A DNA stretch of 64,000 nucleotides from Prostheceraeus crozeri (Eukaryota; Platyhelminthes; Polycladida; Euryleptidae): assembly GCA_907163375.1 (NCBI GenBank), contig CAJQUW010006832.1, positions 186,001 to 250,000 of the forward strand. Direction: 5' to 3'. Shown here in pieces: positions 1 to 12,313 of this stretch (positions within the stretch are counted from its first letter, which is position 1; the number at the start of each line of letters is the position of its first letter). A program made the translations under genes and the position numbers. The notes below the pieces were generated by a model. The model saw only the letters and a list, made by a program, of their open reading frames with translations, did not search any database and was not told the origin of the DNA.

Positions 1-1904
1 ACTGGACTTGCTTCTCGCTTCACTTCATTTCTTATCGCAATGATTTGATCAGGAAAAATTGAATAATATTCAAAATTAAAGAGAAAGGGAGATTGTCTAA
101 TGAATACAATTGCTTTCATACTTGTTAAAAGGAGAAACATCGTCTGATCATGTAATTATTTAAAGGTTAACAAAATGATCTCTTTCAAGAAGAGACAAAT
201 GGTCAATCATTATAGAAACCGACTGTGAGAATATATTTATCAGGAAAGATTCTTCGATATTCGAATGTTTCAAATGTCAAAACACTGCATGAGAACATGA
301 CTAAGTTTAAATAAAATAAAGCAGCCTGGTTGGTTTATTGCTGAAAACTTGGTTTCTTTCATGCTTGATACCTCAAAGCACAGCTCTGAATAGACCCGCA
401 TCAAAAGCGAAATGGAGTTTACGGGGTGGACCCGCTGAGACGATTACTTAATATTCACTCCACAAGATGTGTATACATGTATGCATACATTTGTGCCTTG
501 CGGTTTAAAGTGATAAAATTGTGCAATGAAATTCGCAAATCTGACCTATTAATGCAGTATCCACATGCAATTGTGAATAATGAATTTTTACCCACCCTAT
601 TTCATTCAACCATTTCATGAGGGCTATAAACTTGTTGATAAAAATAACACTTTTGCAGAGCCATTTTTCATATGACATAGAGAAAAATCATGATTTTCTC
701 AAATGTCAGAATTAATTGATCAATGATGCATACTTTATTCCGATGAAAAAAATATACGAATTCAATGCACGTCACTGGAATTCTTACGGAAATTAATGTC
801 CTGATAAATTGTGACCGAAAAAGAAGTTCGACAAATGCACAGTATTACTATGTGCTCTGCAGTTCTATCCAACCGATTTCATTTTCAGCGCGAAGAAGTA
901 ATTCATTTGTACCACTGACATGCGCTATGTACCGTCAAATGAGGCCTTTGTGACTATCAATATTTTTGTAGCAACATGCGCTTCCTTTTTCTTATGACTT
1001 CATTATGTACGTCTGACACATTTCCACCTGCATTTCAATGTGATTTTCATTTGCGAATAAAGACAAATGCAAATACAAGTAATTGAGTGACAAATTTTTG
1101 AAAATTATCATTTGACTGCTCTTTGGAAGTCTATACGTGTAGAGCAGGCAGTTATATTATCGAACACTCTTTGGTCGCCTGCGATGTAGAGATCGCAGCT
1201 TGAGGCTCAACAATATTCTCAGAGAAGTTGATTATAGGACCTATGTGACTCCCAAGGAAGCCTAAATAGCGTGCTGTAATTCTATTGGTCACTGATATGA
1301 CAACATAGCTGCAATGATCTTTGCATCTCCAACCTTAACATAGACCACCATTCAGAATGTAAAATAAAGAATGTTTCCAGTTTCTTAAGACTAAGACGAT
1401 TACTTGGACATATGGTAACATCAACGGAAGATCAGTTGTTGATTCCATGCACGTTGAATCTAATAGAAAATCGCGGAGCATCATGACCACATACAATTAT
1501 GGCAACGATGTAGAAATGTTTAATGTGAGTGACAAACTTGATGATGAAGTGCATGTACTCTAGGATTGAGAGTCTTGCGCTTTTTTGAATGCGGGAGCAT
1601 GATTGGTCTCTTCATCTGTAAAAATTCAAAATTATCTGGTAGAATACTACTTTTATCAGACTTAAGGTACATCTTGCACTTATTAGATAGGCCTTAATTG
1701 CCATTTCCGATGAAAAATTCAGGGTCGCTCCTTGTCAATCATATTTGGCCAGTAAAAAATAGATTATTTACATATAAAATTATTTTATAATTACAATAAG
1801 ATAAAAAATTAATAATACTTTTATTTGTACATAATTTAATTAATATTTACTGGCCAAACATTGCTATCCGGACAATAACTTGGAAAAGCCTTAGAGAAAT
1901 AGGA
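1..1904. other. AT-rich stretch, nothing recognised
   Basis: I see no domain, tRNA, inverted terminal repeat or tandem array here. The short open frames (for example 426-620 and 765-953) have no recognisable motif and look like chance ORFs in AT-rich DNA. Confidence 0.5.
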
Positions 1905-3001
1905 GTGAAGACACTGAATCACTTAATGATTTATGAGATCCTTGCAAACGAAAGAATGCCTGAGGAATGGAGAAAGAACACCGTTATACCAATTTACAAG
2001 AACAAAGGTGATATACAAGACTATAGTAGCTACCGAGGAATGAAGCTCATGCTCCGCACGATGAAGATCTGGGAGCATCGACAGAAGGCCACAATCAGAG
2101 ATCACCATTTCTCTAGAAAGATTACACATGGTCAAACTTCTACAAGGACTACATGTATGCGCATACCGAGGAGTCGTTGTCAGAAGAAATCAATCTCGAA
2201 AAAGACAGTCAGCTATTGAAACTGTTTTATTGTTCACCAAGGATGCATTATATCTCCAAATTTGCTCACGCTATTCATAAAGCAAAAGATGATGAGAGAG
2301 GGCGACATCGAAGAGAATGCCATTGCAATAGCAGGACATTGCATTTCCAATTTGAGTTGCGCAAATAACATAATCCTCACAGTGACGGCTAAAAGATCTA
2401 TCAGAAGCACTTGAGAGCATTGACAGAGCAGGAACACTTAGTGATTTGAAACTGCACCTCATCTTAGAAAGAGAAAGTGAATGGCTGTGGATTGTATGGG
2501 AGATGAGCTGGTGATACATGCAGACAGCTATTAGTATTTATGATTTGTGAAATGCCCAAACAGTGTCAAACAACATCAAGGACATTCTGGCTAGAATCAC
2601 AATGGCTAAAAATTGTAATTGAATTCTTGCAATTGAACTTGCGAATTTCTGGAAGAGCAGAGGGATAAGAATAACTTTTAAAACGTGGGATAGATGAGCT
2701 GGTGTTGTCTTTGCAAACGTTCGGATCCGGGGTATGGACTTTGAAAGTAGTCGACGCTAGAGCCAATTGCTCAGCTGAAATATGGGTGTACAGGAAAATG
2801 TTGAAGATCGGTTGACTTGACATCAAAATCAGACGATATCAGTGTGTAATAAGAAATAGGCACTCAGCTTCAGACTTTGGAGACAGTGGAAAGAAGGAAG
2901 CTGGATTTCTTCAGACATGCATACAGAAGGAACGTGCAGGTGAAAGATAAAATACATGTGTTCGGATTCATACGGGAAGGCGAAGAAGAAGCAGGTCACG
3001 C

Positions 3002-3009
3002 ATACAATA
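3002..3009. repeat. Target-site duplication, left copy (ATACAATA)
   Basis: The 8-bp ATACAATA directly precedes CAGGGATG. The identical 8 bp follows the other end of the element at 3709-3716. An 8-bp duplication is the hAT superfamily hallmark. Confidence 0.85.
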
Positions 3010-3708
3010 CAGGGATGCGGAGTCCTATCATTTTGATAAGACTCCGACTCCGGGAGTTGATAGGACTCCGACTCCGACTCCGGGCGGCAAGTATATATAG
3101 CCTTGTTTTTTTTAAAAAGAACTGGTAACCTACATCATAGATCATTAACGGCTTACCTGAACCTATTTTTACTGATCACTGATGCATCAATTATCAATCA
3201 TTTTCGATGAAAGTTTATCAAATGTCGCTTCAAGTTGGATGGATGCGACTCGGCTCCACGAGGACAAATAATTCGCCACTCAACTCGACGTGGATTAATA
3301 TTTTTTGTTTCGGGTCTAGTTATAGGCCGGAGTCTGGAGTCTTATCATTTGATAGGACTCCGACTCCGACTCCGGGCGGCAAGTATATATAGCCTTGTTT
3401 TTTTTAAAAAGAACTGGTAACCTACATCATAGATCATTTAAGGCTTACCTGAACCTATTTTTACTGATCACTGATGCATCAATTATCAATCATTTTCGAT
3501 GAAAGTTTATCAAATGTCGCTTCAAGTTGGATGGATGCGACTCGGCTCCACGAGGACAAATAATTCGCCACTCAACTCGACGTGGATTAATATTTTTTGT
3601 TTCGGGTCTAGTTATAGGCCGGAGTCTGGAGTCTTATCATTTGATAGGACTCCGACTCCGACTCCAGCAAAAATGATAGGACTCCGGGACTCCGACTCCA
3701 CATCCCTG
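3010..3708. mobile_element. Non-autonomous hAT element (MITE) built of a tandem 292-bp unit
   Basis: The left end is CAGGGATGCGGAGTCCTATC and the right end, read on the minus strand, is CAGGGATGTGGAGTCGGAGT. CAGGG termini and the perfect 8-bp duplication ATACAATA identify it as hAT. Internally it contains two head-to-tail copies of a 292-bp unit (3063-3354 and 3355-3646). Each begins with the GACTCCGACTCC-type end sequence and shares, nearly base for base, the stretch running from GTATATATAGCC to GGCCGGAGTC. The layout suggests two copies fused end to end, or a tandem amplification within one element. Open frames inside are repeats of the same non-coding sequence. No transposase is present. 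Confidence 0.88.
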
Positions 3709-3716
3709 ATACAATA
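3709..3716. repeat. Target-site duplication, right copy (ATACAATA)
   Basis: Right partner of the duplication at 3002-3009. The LINE reading frame resumes immediately after it (...IQYDGDIKELK), which shows where the hAT element landed. Confidence 0.85.
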
Positions 3717-3860
3717 TGACGGTGACATTAAAGAATTGAAGGATGCAACCCTGAAAATGACAATGAAGAATACGGAGAATCGTCTTCATTCATCAGTGGA
3801 GAACCCTGTGTGGTGCTGCACTCCAAGGACGGAGGACAGAGAACTCATGCCAAGAAAGTA

Positions 3861-4803
3861 TTTTAGAAATAGTAGTTGAACTTCCCGAGGCAATGGCAGT
3901 CAATAAAAAGAGAAATGCTATATATTTTCAAAGCGGTGAACCTGAACTGGGTCACAAATCACAGATCACACTTAACGAAATTACGATTTCCGCATGTTGC
4001 ATTTTCTAAATAAAAAATGGGCTCTAATCTTAATTTAATAGCTGTATTGTCAAGGGAGGAATAGGAACAGTTTAAAAATAATGTCCTAAAACTGCTTTTA
4101 AAATTTGTTTTTTAAACATGATTCTATTGTCGAGTTTTGTACATTGCTTCAAGACAGTGTTTTCAATGATGGTTTTAAACCGTATTTTTTATGCATGTTT
4201 ATTGAAATTCTAGCACGATTGTGATGCACTGCGTTGAAATCTGCTTTTCAAAAACGCTATGATTTAGACCCCAGTGATTAATGAGTACAATACACCTTTT
4301 GATAGGCACCTTTATAACATATTCACTGCAACAGTTGATTAGGACAAGTGAGCCCATAATCCGACTGTCTATCCATAGTTTGCCAGAGAAGTAAATGCGA
4401 ATGTTTACAGCACAACCAACACCAAGAAGCATGGTTGATACCTGTAAATATACATGTAAGTAGTATGGTGTTAGCAAAGGGAATATTAAAAAAACAAATG
4501 GCAAGTCATCAACTTTACAAGTCCTCTATTTCACACATGAAAGCAATATATAGAGGCTGCTCATTCATATAATAAGCTGCTAAATTGAAAAGAAGCGATG
4601 GAAAATGCAAAAATTCAAAGAAAAGAAATATGAATACTTTAAAAAGAACAAGCAAAGTACTAAAGACATCATGCATGCTTTTATTGTTAAAAAATAGCTT
4701 CTTTAGTTTTATAGTCCCGACATAAAATTCTTTCCTTTACAGAATGTCATGAATGATCCTAAAAGTATGTCTTTCAATCAATGAATGAGACTGTCTGTCC
4801 ACT
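3861..4803. other. Unassigned AT-rich DNA; possible membrane-segment ORF on the minus strand
   Basis: The only thing of note is a minus-strand open frame (4199-4504). Its segment after TTTACAG near 4442 would encode a hydrophobic stretch (VSTMLLGVGCAVNIRIYFSG). It sits 360 bp downstream of the CUB-like exon remnant on the same strand, but the splice phases do not agree. I do not claim a gene. Confidence 0.2.
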
Positions 4804-5028
4804 TACCAAGTTCCTGATGCGGTCGTCGTAAAGAAAACTGAATTTCTTACAATTAATTTCTCCCTATCGCTATTAAACTTCCTAAACCGCATTGTTACAA
4901 TTGACACCACATTCTTTGTGAGAAACGTACCACAAATGCATGTTTTCACCCTAGTTTCAGCTTCTCCCCATATCATTGCTAGAGTCACTTTTCTTGGTTT
5001 ACAATGACAATCCATTCACATGAGAAGA
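4804..5028 (-). pseudogene. CUB-domain-like exon remnant
   Basis: On the minus strand a pyrimidine-rich acceptor (TTTCCTCTTAG) precedes this segment and a consensus donor (G/GTAAGT) ends it at 4803. Translated in two successive frames it gives SCEWIVIVNQEK and then VTLAMIWGEAETRVKTC...CGTFLTKNVVSIVTMRF...NSD. That follows the CUB pattern: CxWxI, a V-x-L strand, a CG motif, a V-S strand, R-F, then S-D. The frame changes at a short A-run near 4995, so this is either a broken exon or a sequence error. CUB domains are extracellular and typical of host secreted proteases and receptors. The middle C-x2-D loop is not visible and the match rests on eye alone. Confidence 0.4.
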
Positions 5029-8000
5029 CTAAGAGGAAACTATTTGTGTGCTCCAGATTCCGTTTCATACAAGCAGAAGACGTGTTTTACTGTCAATCGT
5101 CAATGGTTAACAAAATAAAAAGTAGCTCTTATTCAGTCCGTTTGTACATCCACAGAAAAGTATTTTGATTTTCCCACAGCTCTCAATGTCGAGAAAACAG
5201 AGGCACGGATGGAATTAGTGTTCAATGTGTCACCACTGTTCCTGTTGCTATTTCAATAAGTAGAAGAACATTTTTCATTTAAAAGTATTTTATCTCTTCC
5301 CTGACTCCTTGAATGGTCATCAATCACAGTTGTTAAAGAACTTAAAAGTGCTGTTTCTCGTGTACCAACTTTTTATGTCTCAAAAGCGAAGTGATATCAT
5401 TGTTTAATCGCTTGAGTCATCTTGTCTATGTACCTTTTCATTACCTTGGTGAGAAGCGAATGGTGGCTTATTTGTACTTTAAAGATAAATCACTATACTT
5501 ACGAAATATTTCAGTTCACTGCTCCTACAAAATAAACAGTTTTAATCACTCAATGGAATGTGAAAGAGCAATCACCCATGTGAGTACTTCAACGTGACCT
5601 AATGAGAATGAAACGGAAAGTTTATTTTTTTTTCTAGATTCACCGATTTATGCGAAGCAAATTGTTGCTGCTCCACATTTGAGCTACCGAATTTTCCAGT
5701 GTATGAGCCATGACTTACCTGACTTTTTTCCTAAATCTTGTCTCTGCGGAGCGAAACAAACAAAATTCAATAAATAACGCCAACAAATGCGATGAACATT
5801 CGAAACTTTGCATGTATATGGTCTCATTATCCGTCTTTCTTACACTCAGTATTGGTGCTGCTATGAGCATTGGAATTTATGATTTATTGAAGCCATCGAA
5901 ATCTTCGTCCTCACTTTTAGTGTAAAGCAAATCTAAAAGCATCGACAAAAATCGGATATCTGATTTAAAAACGAATCATGGTCAATATTCCTCTTCCGCT
6001 GTAATGAAATAAAAAATGCGCCGGCCAGAAATATCAGTTCTCTGTTGAGTGTCGTATTTCTACGAATTCTCCGAGTCAGTAAGGAAACGGGTAAGATGCG
6101 AACTAAAAGAAAAAAATCTTCCGTCCCAACTTGCGACTCGCAATGTGGTGTGATCTTGAGAGAAATTCCATTCTAGTTAGCTGTAGATATGTAATGGGCT
6201 ACTCTTGCTTGTGTGCATTTTCTGGAACCAGTGACTGACTTATATGCAGGAAAATACGATAAAAATATTCTCGATGATAAAGAAATTGATTTACATTTGC
6301 TCCATAAACAAAAATTTTATTTATTTATTTAACCCATGTAGGCAGGATGTTAAGTGCAAAACAGAGTATCCGACTGTCGCACAATTGCTGAAGTGAAAAA
6401 GTTTAAGAATGGAAAACTCGCTGTGCGTTGATGGTCATTTTAGTTAATCCTTTACATCTCTAGAAGAATCAAATTTCTGAAATAGGCTGTAGTTGTAGAT
6501 GCTCGCTGTAAGGCGGTATTCTGCATGTTGATTATTTATCAAAATAAAATTATCCTTATAGAGAAATTATGATAAATGTGAATATTTTCTAAGTGCGCTG
6601 GCGCACAATGACGTGTACATCAGAGATGGAACCAATTTACCGGCACCGATGAAATTTCAAAGATTCCATCCAACCAAGGCTCCTTTTATGATTTCTATAA
6701 TGCTGCTTGCTTACTTTTATTACCATGAACTTTGAGTGCTTTAGATTCTATGTAAGTTTTTAAAATTCTATAGTAATGTATAATATCGCATGTATCTTGA
6801 TAATGCTCAGCAGAAAATGAGCGACGTGTTGAAAAATGCATTGTCGCCTTTATTTATTTCAAAAGCAACAACAAGATTATTTAAGCTGAACACAACGTAG
6901 CATATAAATGCACAGTTAGAGACAATCAAATCCCTCTAAACACCAAAAACTTAGAGAGTTGGTAATATACTGAAAGCCAATATTTGTTAGCTTGCATAAG
7001 TAAATCTTATATAGAACTGATATAGAATTTCTAGGCTTATAAAGACACATTATTTATCCTAAGCCAATAAATCAATAAATGCACATTTTTAAGATTTTTG
7101 GAAAACAGTGAGAGAATATTCAAATTGAGCACAGTTGAACACATTGAAACATATTCAGGAAAAAGAGTGCGTGCGGTCAATAAAAAAACATTTTGAATTA
7201 AAGAATCTGTCTATCTAGGAATATAAGGGCCCTATCTATATGCACTATTTCCTCTAGGTTTGGTTTCAAGTTGTTCCTCTTCAAGTTTTCAATTTTTTCT
7301 TTAACCTGTAAGCCTTTATAGAAAGCCATAAAACGTTGGATATTTGTAAATGTGTGTGTTTCTATACAAAATTTCATGTAGATAGATTCTTTCTTTAATA
7401 ATGATGTGTTAGTGCGAAGTGTACGCAGTCTCTGTTCGTCAGATATATCTTAAGTGAGATGCACTGAACGGCTGTTGTGTCTAGTGATTAATGACATCTT
7501 TCTTATGACCTATAAAAAATCTCATCAATAGTGCAATTGGTGCGGAAAAAGCAGAGTCCCAAGATACCGCAAGATAAATTCAAAAATCAGCTTGCAGGTG
7601 GCAGACAAGACAAAGCAGCGTATGCAAGCACGCTTTTAAACTGTGCTGGTTGGAAGTATAGCTACAATTCAGGGTTGTCGTGGAAGTAATGATTTCCATT
7701 CAATTTCCCTGAAAATGGAAATGACTTGACTGGTGGAAATTTCTGAGAAAAAGAATGTCCTGTGCTTTGAGTGAGCAAGCTTCTCACCGGCCGCTTAGTA
7801 ACAGCTAAATTCAATAATTGAAGATCTAGTTGTAGACTTGGATGTGTCTCACCACATTGGACCAACCTTTATCAACTCAAATGATTAAAGGATAATAAAA
7901 GTTATTCATCAGACGGATGATATCAAAGTGCGAATTTGGTTGTACGATATATGAAATAAATATTCGTTAATCTGAAAGAGTAACTGATGTCTCTATTCTG

Positions 8001-8866
8001 TGTGCATAACACAAAAACACAGACGTGTGCACAAAAGTGCGCATGTTTTTGGAATTACATTTTTGAAATGTCCGCCTTATAATATTATTTGTGGTACATT
8101 TACGGAATTTGCAACTACCGGTAAAGTACGGTTAAGTAGCAACTCTGCAAATCACAATAAGGACAAGTATTTACAGTCACCAGACAATTCGACAGAAAAA
8201 GAACGCTACAAAATGAATGTCATAAACTTGGTGGCATGTATGAAAGAAATGTTTAAAACAAATAATAAATGTTAATCAAAATATACTAAACCTTGACAAA
8301 AAGTGGTACTGCACCAAAGTCAAAAAATTAGCGTTGTTTCCATTTCTTTGGAACACAAACGACCAAGCGGTTATGAAATATGCAAGAAGACTGTAAAATT
8401 GATAAAAGAAGCGGACACATGTGCATACACGTAAAGGCACCTAAAATACCAAAACACATTACGAACATAGCGATTACAAAGTTGATTCTCCGCATATGGC
8501 ATTTCAAATAAAAGAAGGAGCGATAGAAGAACGAAATTGACTTCATGCAATTTACAATTACTTGGGATAATGCACTCGCTAATGAACCCAGAGGCATCTC
8601 TCGATGCACCTTATGCATATCTGCGTCGTCCACAGTCATATGTGAATTTTTTTAGGGGTTCAAACCAATGTCAGGCCAGTCATGCTGTGAATTAGATTAT
8701 AATTTTGAAAATCATGCAATGCAGTAATATATGCCTCCAATCACTTTATTGACCTATTAGGCAATGTTCTATCAATAGTCTACATCATTTGTAAATCTGG
8801 CACATAATTTCGACGAAAATGCTGCTACGACGATTCGTTGGCAAGCATGGTTACATATCCTATATA
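5029..8866. other. 3.8-kb stretch with only unrecognised short ORFs
   Basis: Two ORFs have hydrophobic segments. One is at 5710-5925 (+), 71 aa, ending in a stretch around SVFLTLSIGAAMSIGIYDLL. The other is at 8328-8639 (-), 103 aa, with a stretch around NFVIAMFVMCFGILGAFTC. Neither matches a family I know. A consensus donor (AG/GTAAGT) lies on the minus strand at 5718, so unlinked host exons are possible. A short TTTA run lies near 6318-6330. Confidence 0.25.
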
Positions 8867-10234
8867 TAGGGTGCCCAGTTAAAATCGACACTTTGATAAA
8901 TCATTTTCAAAACGAATGAAACAATAAGTATAGGCTTTATTAAACAAATGAAGACATAGAAATCAAAGCAAATGTTCAAAGTGACCACCTCCATTGTGAA
9001 TACAGGCTCTTAGACGGGATGTCCACGATGCAGTTGCTATTTGAATAATGTCCATAGGTATATTGTTCCATATTTCTTGGCAGCCAACCCAGCTAGGAGA
9101 ATACCCCATAGAGAATAGTCCATCACGTTCAAATCTGGACTTTTTGATGGCCATTGATCAGGAGCAATAAAGTCAGGTGCATTTTCTCTGATCCACTGAA
9201 TCGACGTTCTTGCAGTGTGAGCTTTGGCTCCATCTTGCTGCCATACCCAAAGCCTTCCATTCATTGTCCTGTTGATGTCATCAAACAAAAGAGGACACAT
9301 TTCTTGGGCATAAACAAATTGGTTCACTGTTTTCTTCTTTCTTCGTGAAGCAGGGATGTTGTCTTGATTTTCAGCAACTCCTTCAATGAATCGCAATTCC
9401 GATTTGCCATACCAAGAAACAGCTGCATAACAAAGCAAAGATGGCTGTTGCTTGTCATGTTGAATAAGGAGATATTCAGCAGGAATGTTCGTCTTGAGCG
9501 TGACTTCTCGATATATTCTTTCATTCTGACGATTCAATGGAGTGTGTAGACTGAAATGCGCTTCATCGGAAAACCAAATATTCTTCCATTCATTGCTTTC
9601 ATCAAAGCGATCGAGAAATGCTTCGGCCTTTTCCACACGAGCTTCACAATGAAATTCAGTTAGTTTGTGGCATTGGATTCGGCGATAGCATGTGAGACCA
9701 CTGTTTGCTATTATCGTGCTCACTGTTCCCTTCGAAATATTCAGCTCAGATGCAATCTCTCTTTGTGAGAAATGTCTTCGACTTTTGTCTGGAGGAGTAA
9801 CAGCCAAATCCTCCACTGCATCTCTTACTGGTGATGTTGATACTCGGATGGTTGTTCCGGAACCTGTTCTTCGCCTCCTTGCAACCGGTGAACCGTCACT
9901 TCTCAAATTCCGATATACACGGTCCAATTGACTTTTGCTGATATTACCAAAGAAACCAGGCAATTTCTGACGACATTTTTCTAAGCCCCATGTTGGCTGT
10001 TCTCGCTTGAACATGACGATAACTTCTCGCTGAAAGTCCGTTAGATGAGACATTCTGTTTGTGCAAGTGTAGAGGAAAGACAGTGACATGCTTTATTCAT
10101 TGACTGAGTAAGCTTCACACGATATATTGAACAATCAAGAGTTACCTATTACGCAACAGATACACGTTATTTCACTTCCTGCGAAGGAATTTAGCAATCA
10201 TGTTAAAAAGTGTCGATTTTAACTGGGCACCCTG
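8867..10234 (-). mobile_element. mariner-type (IS630-Tc1-mariner, DD37D) transposon, nearly full length
   Basis: The terminal inverted repeats are about 27 bp. The left end reads TAGGGTGCCCAGTTAAAATC. The right end, on the opposite strand, reads CAGGGTGCCCAGTTAAAATC. Both continue GACACTTT. TA dinucleotides flank both ends (8865-8866 and 10235-10236), the target duplication of this superfamily. The 1368-bp length is normal for mariner. The single gene inside runs on the minus strand. Only one base differs between the two ends over this stretch, so the copy is fairly young despite a break in its transposase frame. Confidence 0.92.
9037..10089 (-). CDS. mariner-family DDD transposase (DD37D), C-terminus out of frame
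   Basis: A cut-and-paste transposase that acts in the nucleus on the flanking inverted repeats. The start is ambiguous: either M1 or M13 (MSHLTDFQREV, start at 10053), which fits family N-termini better. An N-terminal helix-turn-helix lies at about residues 14-65. A basic linker RRRRTGSG is at 71-78. A second helix-turn-helix is at about 103-126 (SQREIASELNISKGTVSTI). The catalytic triad is D175 (FSDEAHF), D286 (QQDGAKAH) and D324 (SPDLNVMD). There are 37 residues between the last two, giving the DD37D (maT-like) signature. After WG at about 328 the family C-terminus continues in the neighbouring frame (8963-9092: CQEIWNNIPMD...RLRACIHNGGGHFE), so there is one frameshift near 9100 and the protein is probably inactive. 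Confidence 0.88.
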   Translation of the reverse strand: MSLSFLYTCTNRMSHLTDFQREVIVMFKREQPTWGLEKCRQKLPGFFGNISKSQLDRVYRNLRSDGSPVARRRRTGSGTTIRVSTSPVRDAVEDLAVTPPDKSRRHFSQREIASELNISKGTVSTIIANSGLTCYRRIQCHKLTEFHCEARVEKAEAFLDRFDESNEWKNIWFSDEAHFSLHTPLNRQNERIYREVTLKTNIPAEYLLIQHDKQQPSLLCYAAVSWYGKSELRFIEGVAENQDNIPASRRKKKTVNQFVYAQEMCPLLFDDINRTMNGRLWVWQQDGAKAHTARTSIQWIRENAPDFIAPDQWPSKSPDLNVMDYSLWGILLAGLAAKKYGTIYLWTLFK

Positions 10235-10236
10235 TA

Positions 10237-12273
10237 GTATCAAAATACTAATTGTATACCAATGTAGAGTGATATTAGCATTTCTGCCCAGTTATGCAAT
10301 ATATGAAGTCCAGCAAAATGACTGGTTGCCTTCTTTATGAAATTATTATCACAGCATTATCTCAAAAATCAAATTCAGCTTTATGAGATGATTTTCACTA
10401 TTTTCAAAATCAAAAAAACATGTTCACTCCCTTTAATTACGAGGTATTATTTAGGGACTAATCAAAGCTAAAATAAATATTGGTCTTATTGGTTATTTGC
10501 GACTTTATGAAATCGTTGTTGTGATTGACATTATACAAAGCATGACTGAGTGACACACTCTTAAGCCGAATGGTCCGTACAAAGGGTATAAGAAAGTCAG
10601 CTTAATTAAGGTCCGAAATATACTTGGCATATACATGTATTTTCAGAATTGCATGTTCTTTGTAAACGATTTGTCCAGATATAGCAGAAAAATAACTAAG
10701 AATGAAGTTGGGTGTAAATTCCTTGCTAAAAACATTCGTTTCTGCATAAATTCTGGATAAGGTCCCCAAGTTTATGGTACAAATGAAGGTCCGAAAGTAA
10801 TTAATGCGGTCCGTTGTCTGGATAGGTGCACATTGGCGGTACAGAAGAGAACAATTGGTCCGATGCATTTGTAAGTAGTGTTGTGAAAACTGTGAACACT
10901 GTGATTTCTCACGTGTCAAAACGCTTCCTCGAAATCTGAAATGACAGATATAGGCAACTCTGCTCAATGAATTATATATCAGGGATAAAATAATTAATTA
11001 TCAAACGATTATAGGAATCCGGAAATTCTAAAAAAAATCAAAAATTCCTATTTTCATTGAAATTTTCAGTTGCAAACATTCTCCAGGATATTTTATTTAA
11101 ATTGATACATCAATCACGACACTACTTTATATACAAGAATAATCTAAGCTCATCATTTTCTCTTTCATCTGACTTATAAATTGACCGGTTAATTTAATCG
11201 CACACATCTATGCGCGTTCTCATAAAAAACTGAACTGTCGGTAGAGGCATCTATCCCTTATACTGGATGAAGTAAAGTAGCAACAAAAAACCCAGTAAAA
11301 TTGACAATATTGAATATACATGCGTCCTCGTTAACTGATTCAACCCTGAAGTTATTTAATATAAATTCAGCATCGCATATAGTGAAATGATCATTTTCAT
11401 CACATAAGGATACTAAAATAAATTCTATCTTGAAAGTCTGAGTAGAAATGTTTGATAGAAAATTTGAGGTCATTCATTATCTTGCCTTCGATATCAATTC
11501 GTCATGTTAAGATAGATGGCGTGACCAGAGTCTCATGTCCGTTGGACAACGCCACACTCAGGCTTTCATTTCCTTTACATCATCCTGTCCCACCCCTGAT
11601 CTCATGGTCATTTCAAATGCTTCCTCTGCATCAATGCATACGATTTTGCGGTATACAACATGATCAAAATTAATTGTTTCACAATCACTCGACGCTTTCT
11701 TACTTCAAATTAATTTCAATAGAAGTTGTAATGAACACCAAATACTGATTAAAAAGGCGTTCCTTGACCAAGTCACTTTTTCTGCTCAACCATGACTTCT
11801 CTTCTGCCTTTTCTTATACATTTCTTCCCTAAGATTTCCCCCACTAGGAAGCAAAGAACGTGACAAGTCTCGGCATTGAATGCAGTGCGAGGGGCGCTGT
11901 ATTTCCGTTTCACTTCTATTGGCAATGAAGCGTGGTGCCATTCAACTCGGCGTAATCGAGCCATTCGCTATAGCCCCAGATCGGAAGCAAAGTCGGGCAT
12001 TTTCTGGAGGTACTGTGACAACCCAACACCATTTGACATGAATAGTGTCTGTCGAAATATTTCCTTTTGTTTCTCATGTAAGACGGCACTAAATTGATCA
12101 AAGATGAGGGGCAATAATTAATTGAGGTTTGATGTGCCGAAGTGTTGGTGTGTATGAAATTGGAAGATGAATACATAATCATAACTGATAGATGAAAGTG
12201 AGGAGAAATTGAAACAACTTTGAATTCAAATTAAAACTGGGACAAGTATTTAAATATCTGAACTGCTTGGATG

Positions 12274-12276
<3 letters not shown>
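10237..12276. other. No recognised gene
   Basis: AT-rich DNA with short ORFs lacking known motifs. The segment 10570-10860 has several GGTCCG words that recur near 28760-28870, hinting at a dispersed repeat, but I could not define ends. Confidence 0.35.

Positions 12277-12311
<35 letters not shown>
12277..12311. repeat. (GA)n microsatellite
   Basis: About 17 uninterrupted GA dinucleotides. The reverse-strand ORF rich in SLSLSL that crosses it is a product of the repeat. Confidence 0.95.

Positions 12312-12313
<2 letters not shown>

Larger units (their letters stand above)
1905..3860 (+). mobile_element. LINE (non-LTR retrotransposon) remnant, interrupted
   Basis: This is a decayed coding fragment of a LINE. 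The block at 1905-2160 encodes the reverse-transcriptase words MPEEWRKNTVIPIYKNKGD and YSSYRGMKLM, the start of the RT palm in many LINEs. After rearranged sequence, a second block carries the region behind RT: WVYRKMLKIG near 2777-2815, then VERRKLDFFRHAYRRN near 2880-2930, and past an insertion the tail GRRRSRSRIQYDGDIKELK (last part at 3717-3860). These correspond to the WxYRKMLKI...RRKLxFFGH...GRGRPRxxxxDxIKEW pattern of LINE C-termini. The blocks lie in different frames with stops between them, so the copy is dead. A hAT-type element is inserted at 3010-3708. The exact clade is not determined. Confidence 0.75.

Noticed and set aside
3207-3392. Repeated 61-126-aa ORFs starting MKVYQMSLQVGW
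   Set aside because: They are translations of the 292-bp non-coding unit of the hAT MITE.
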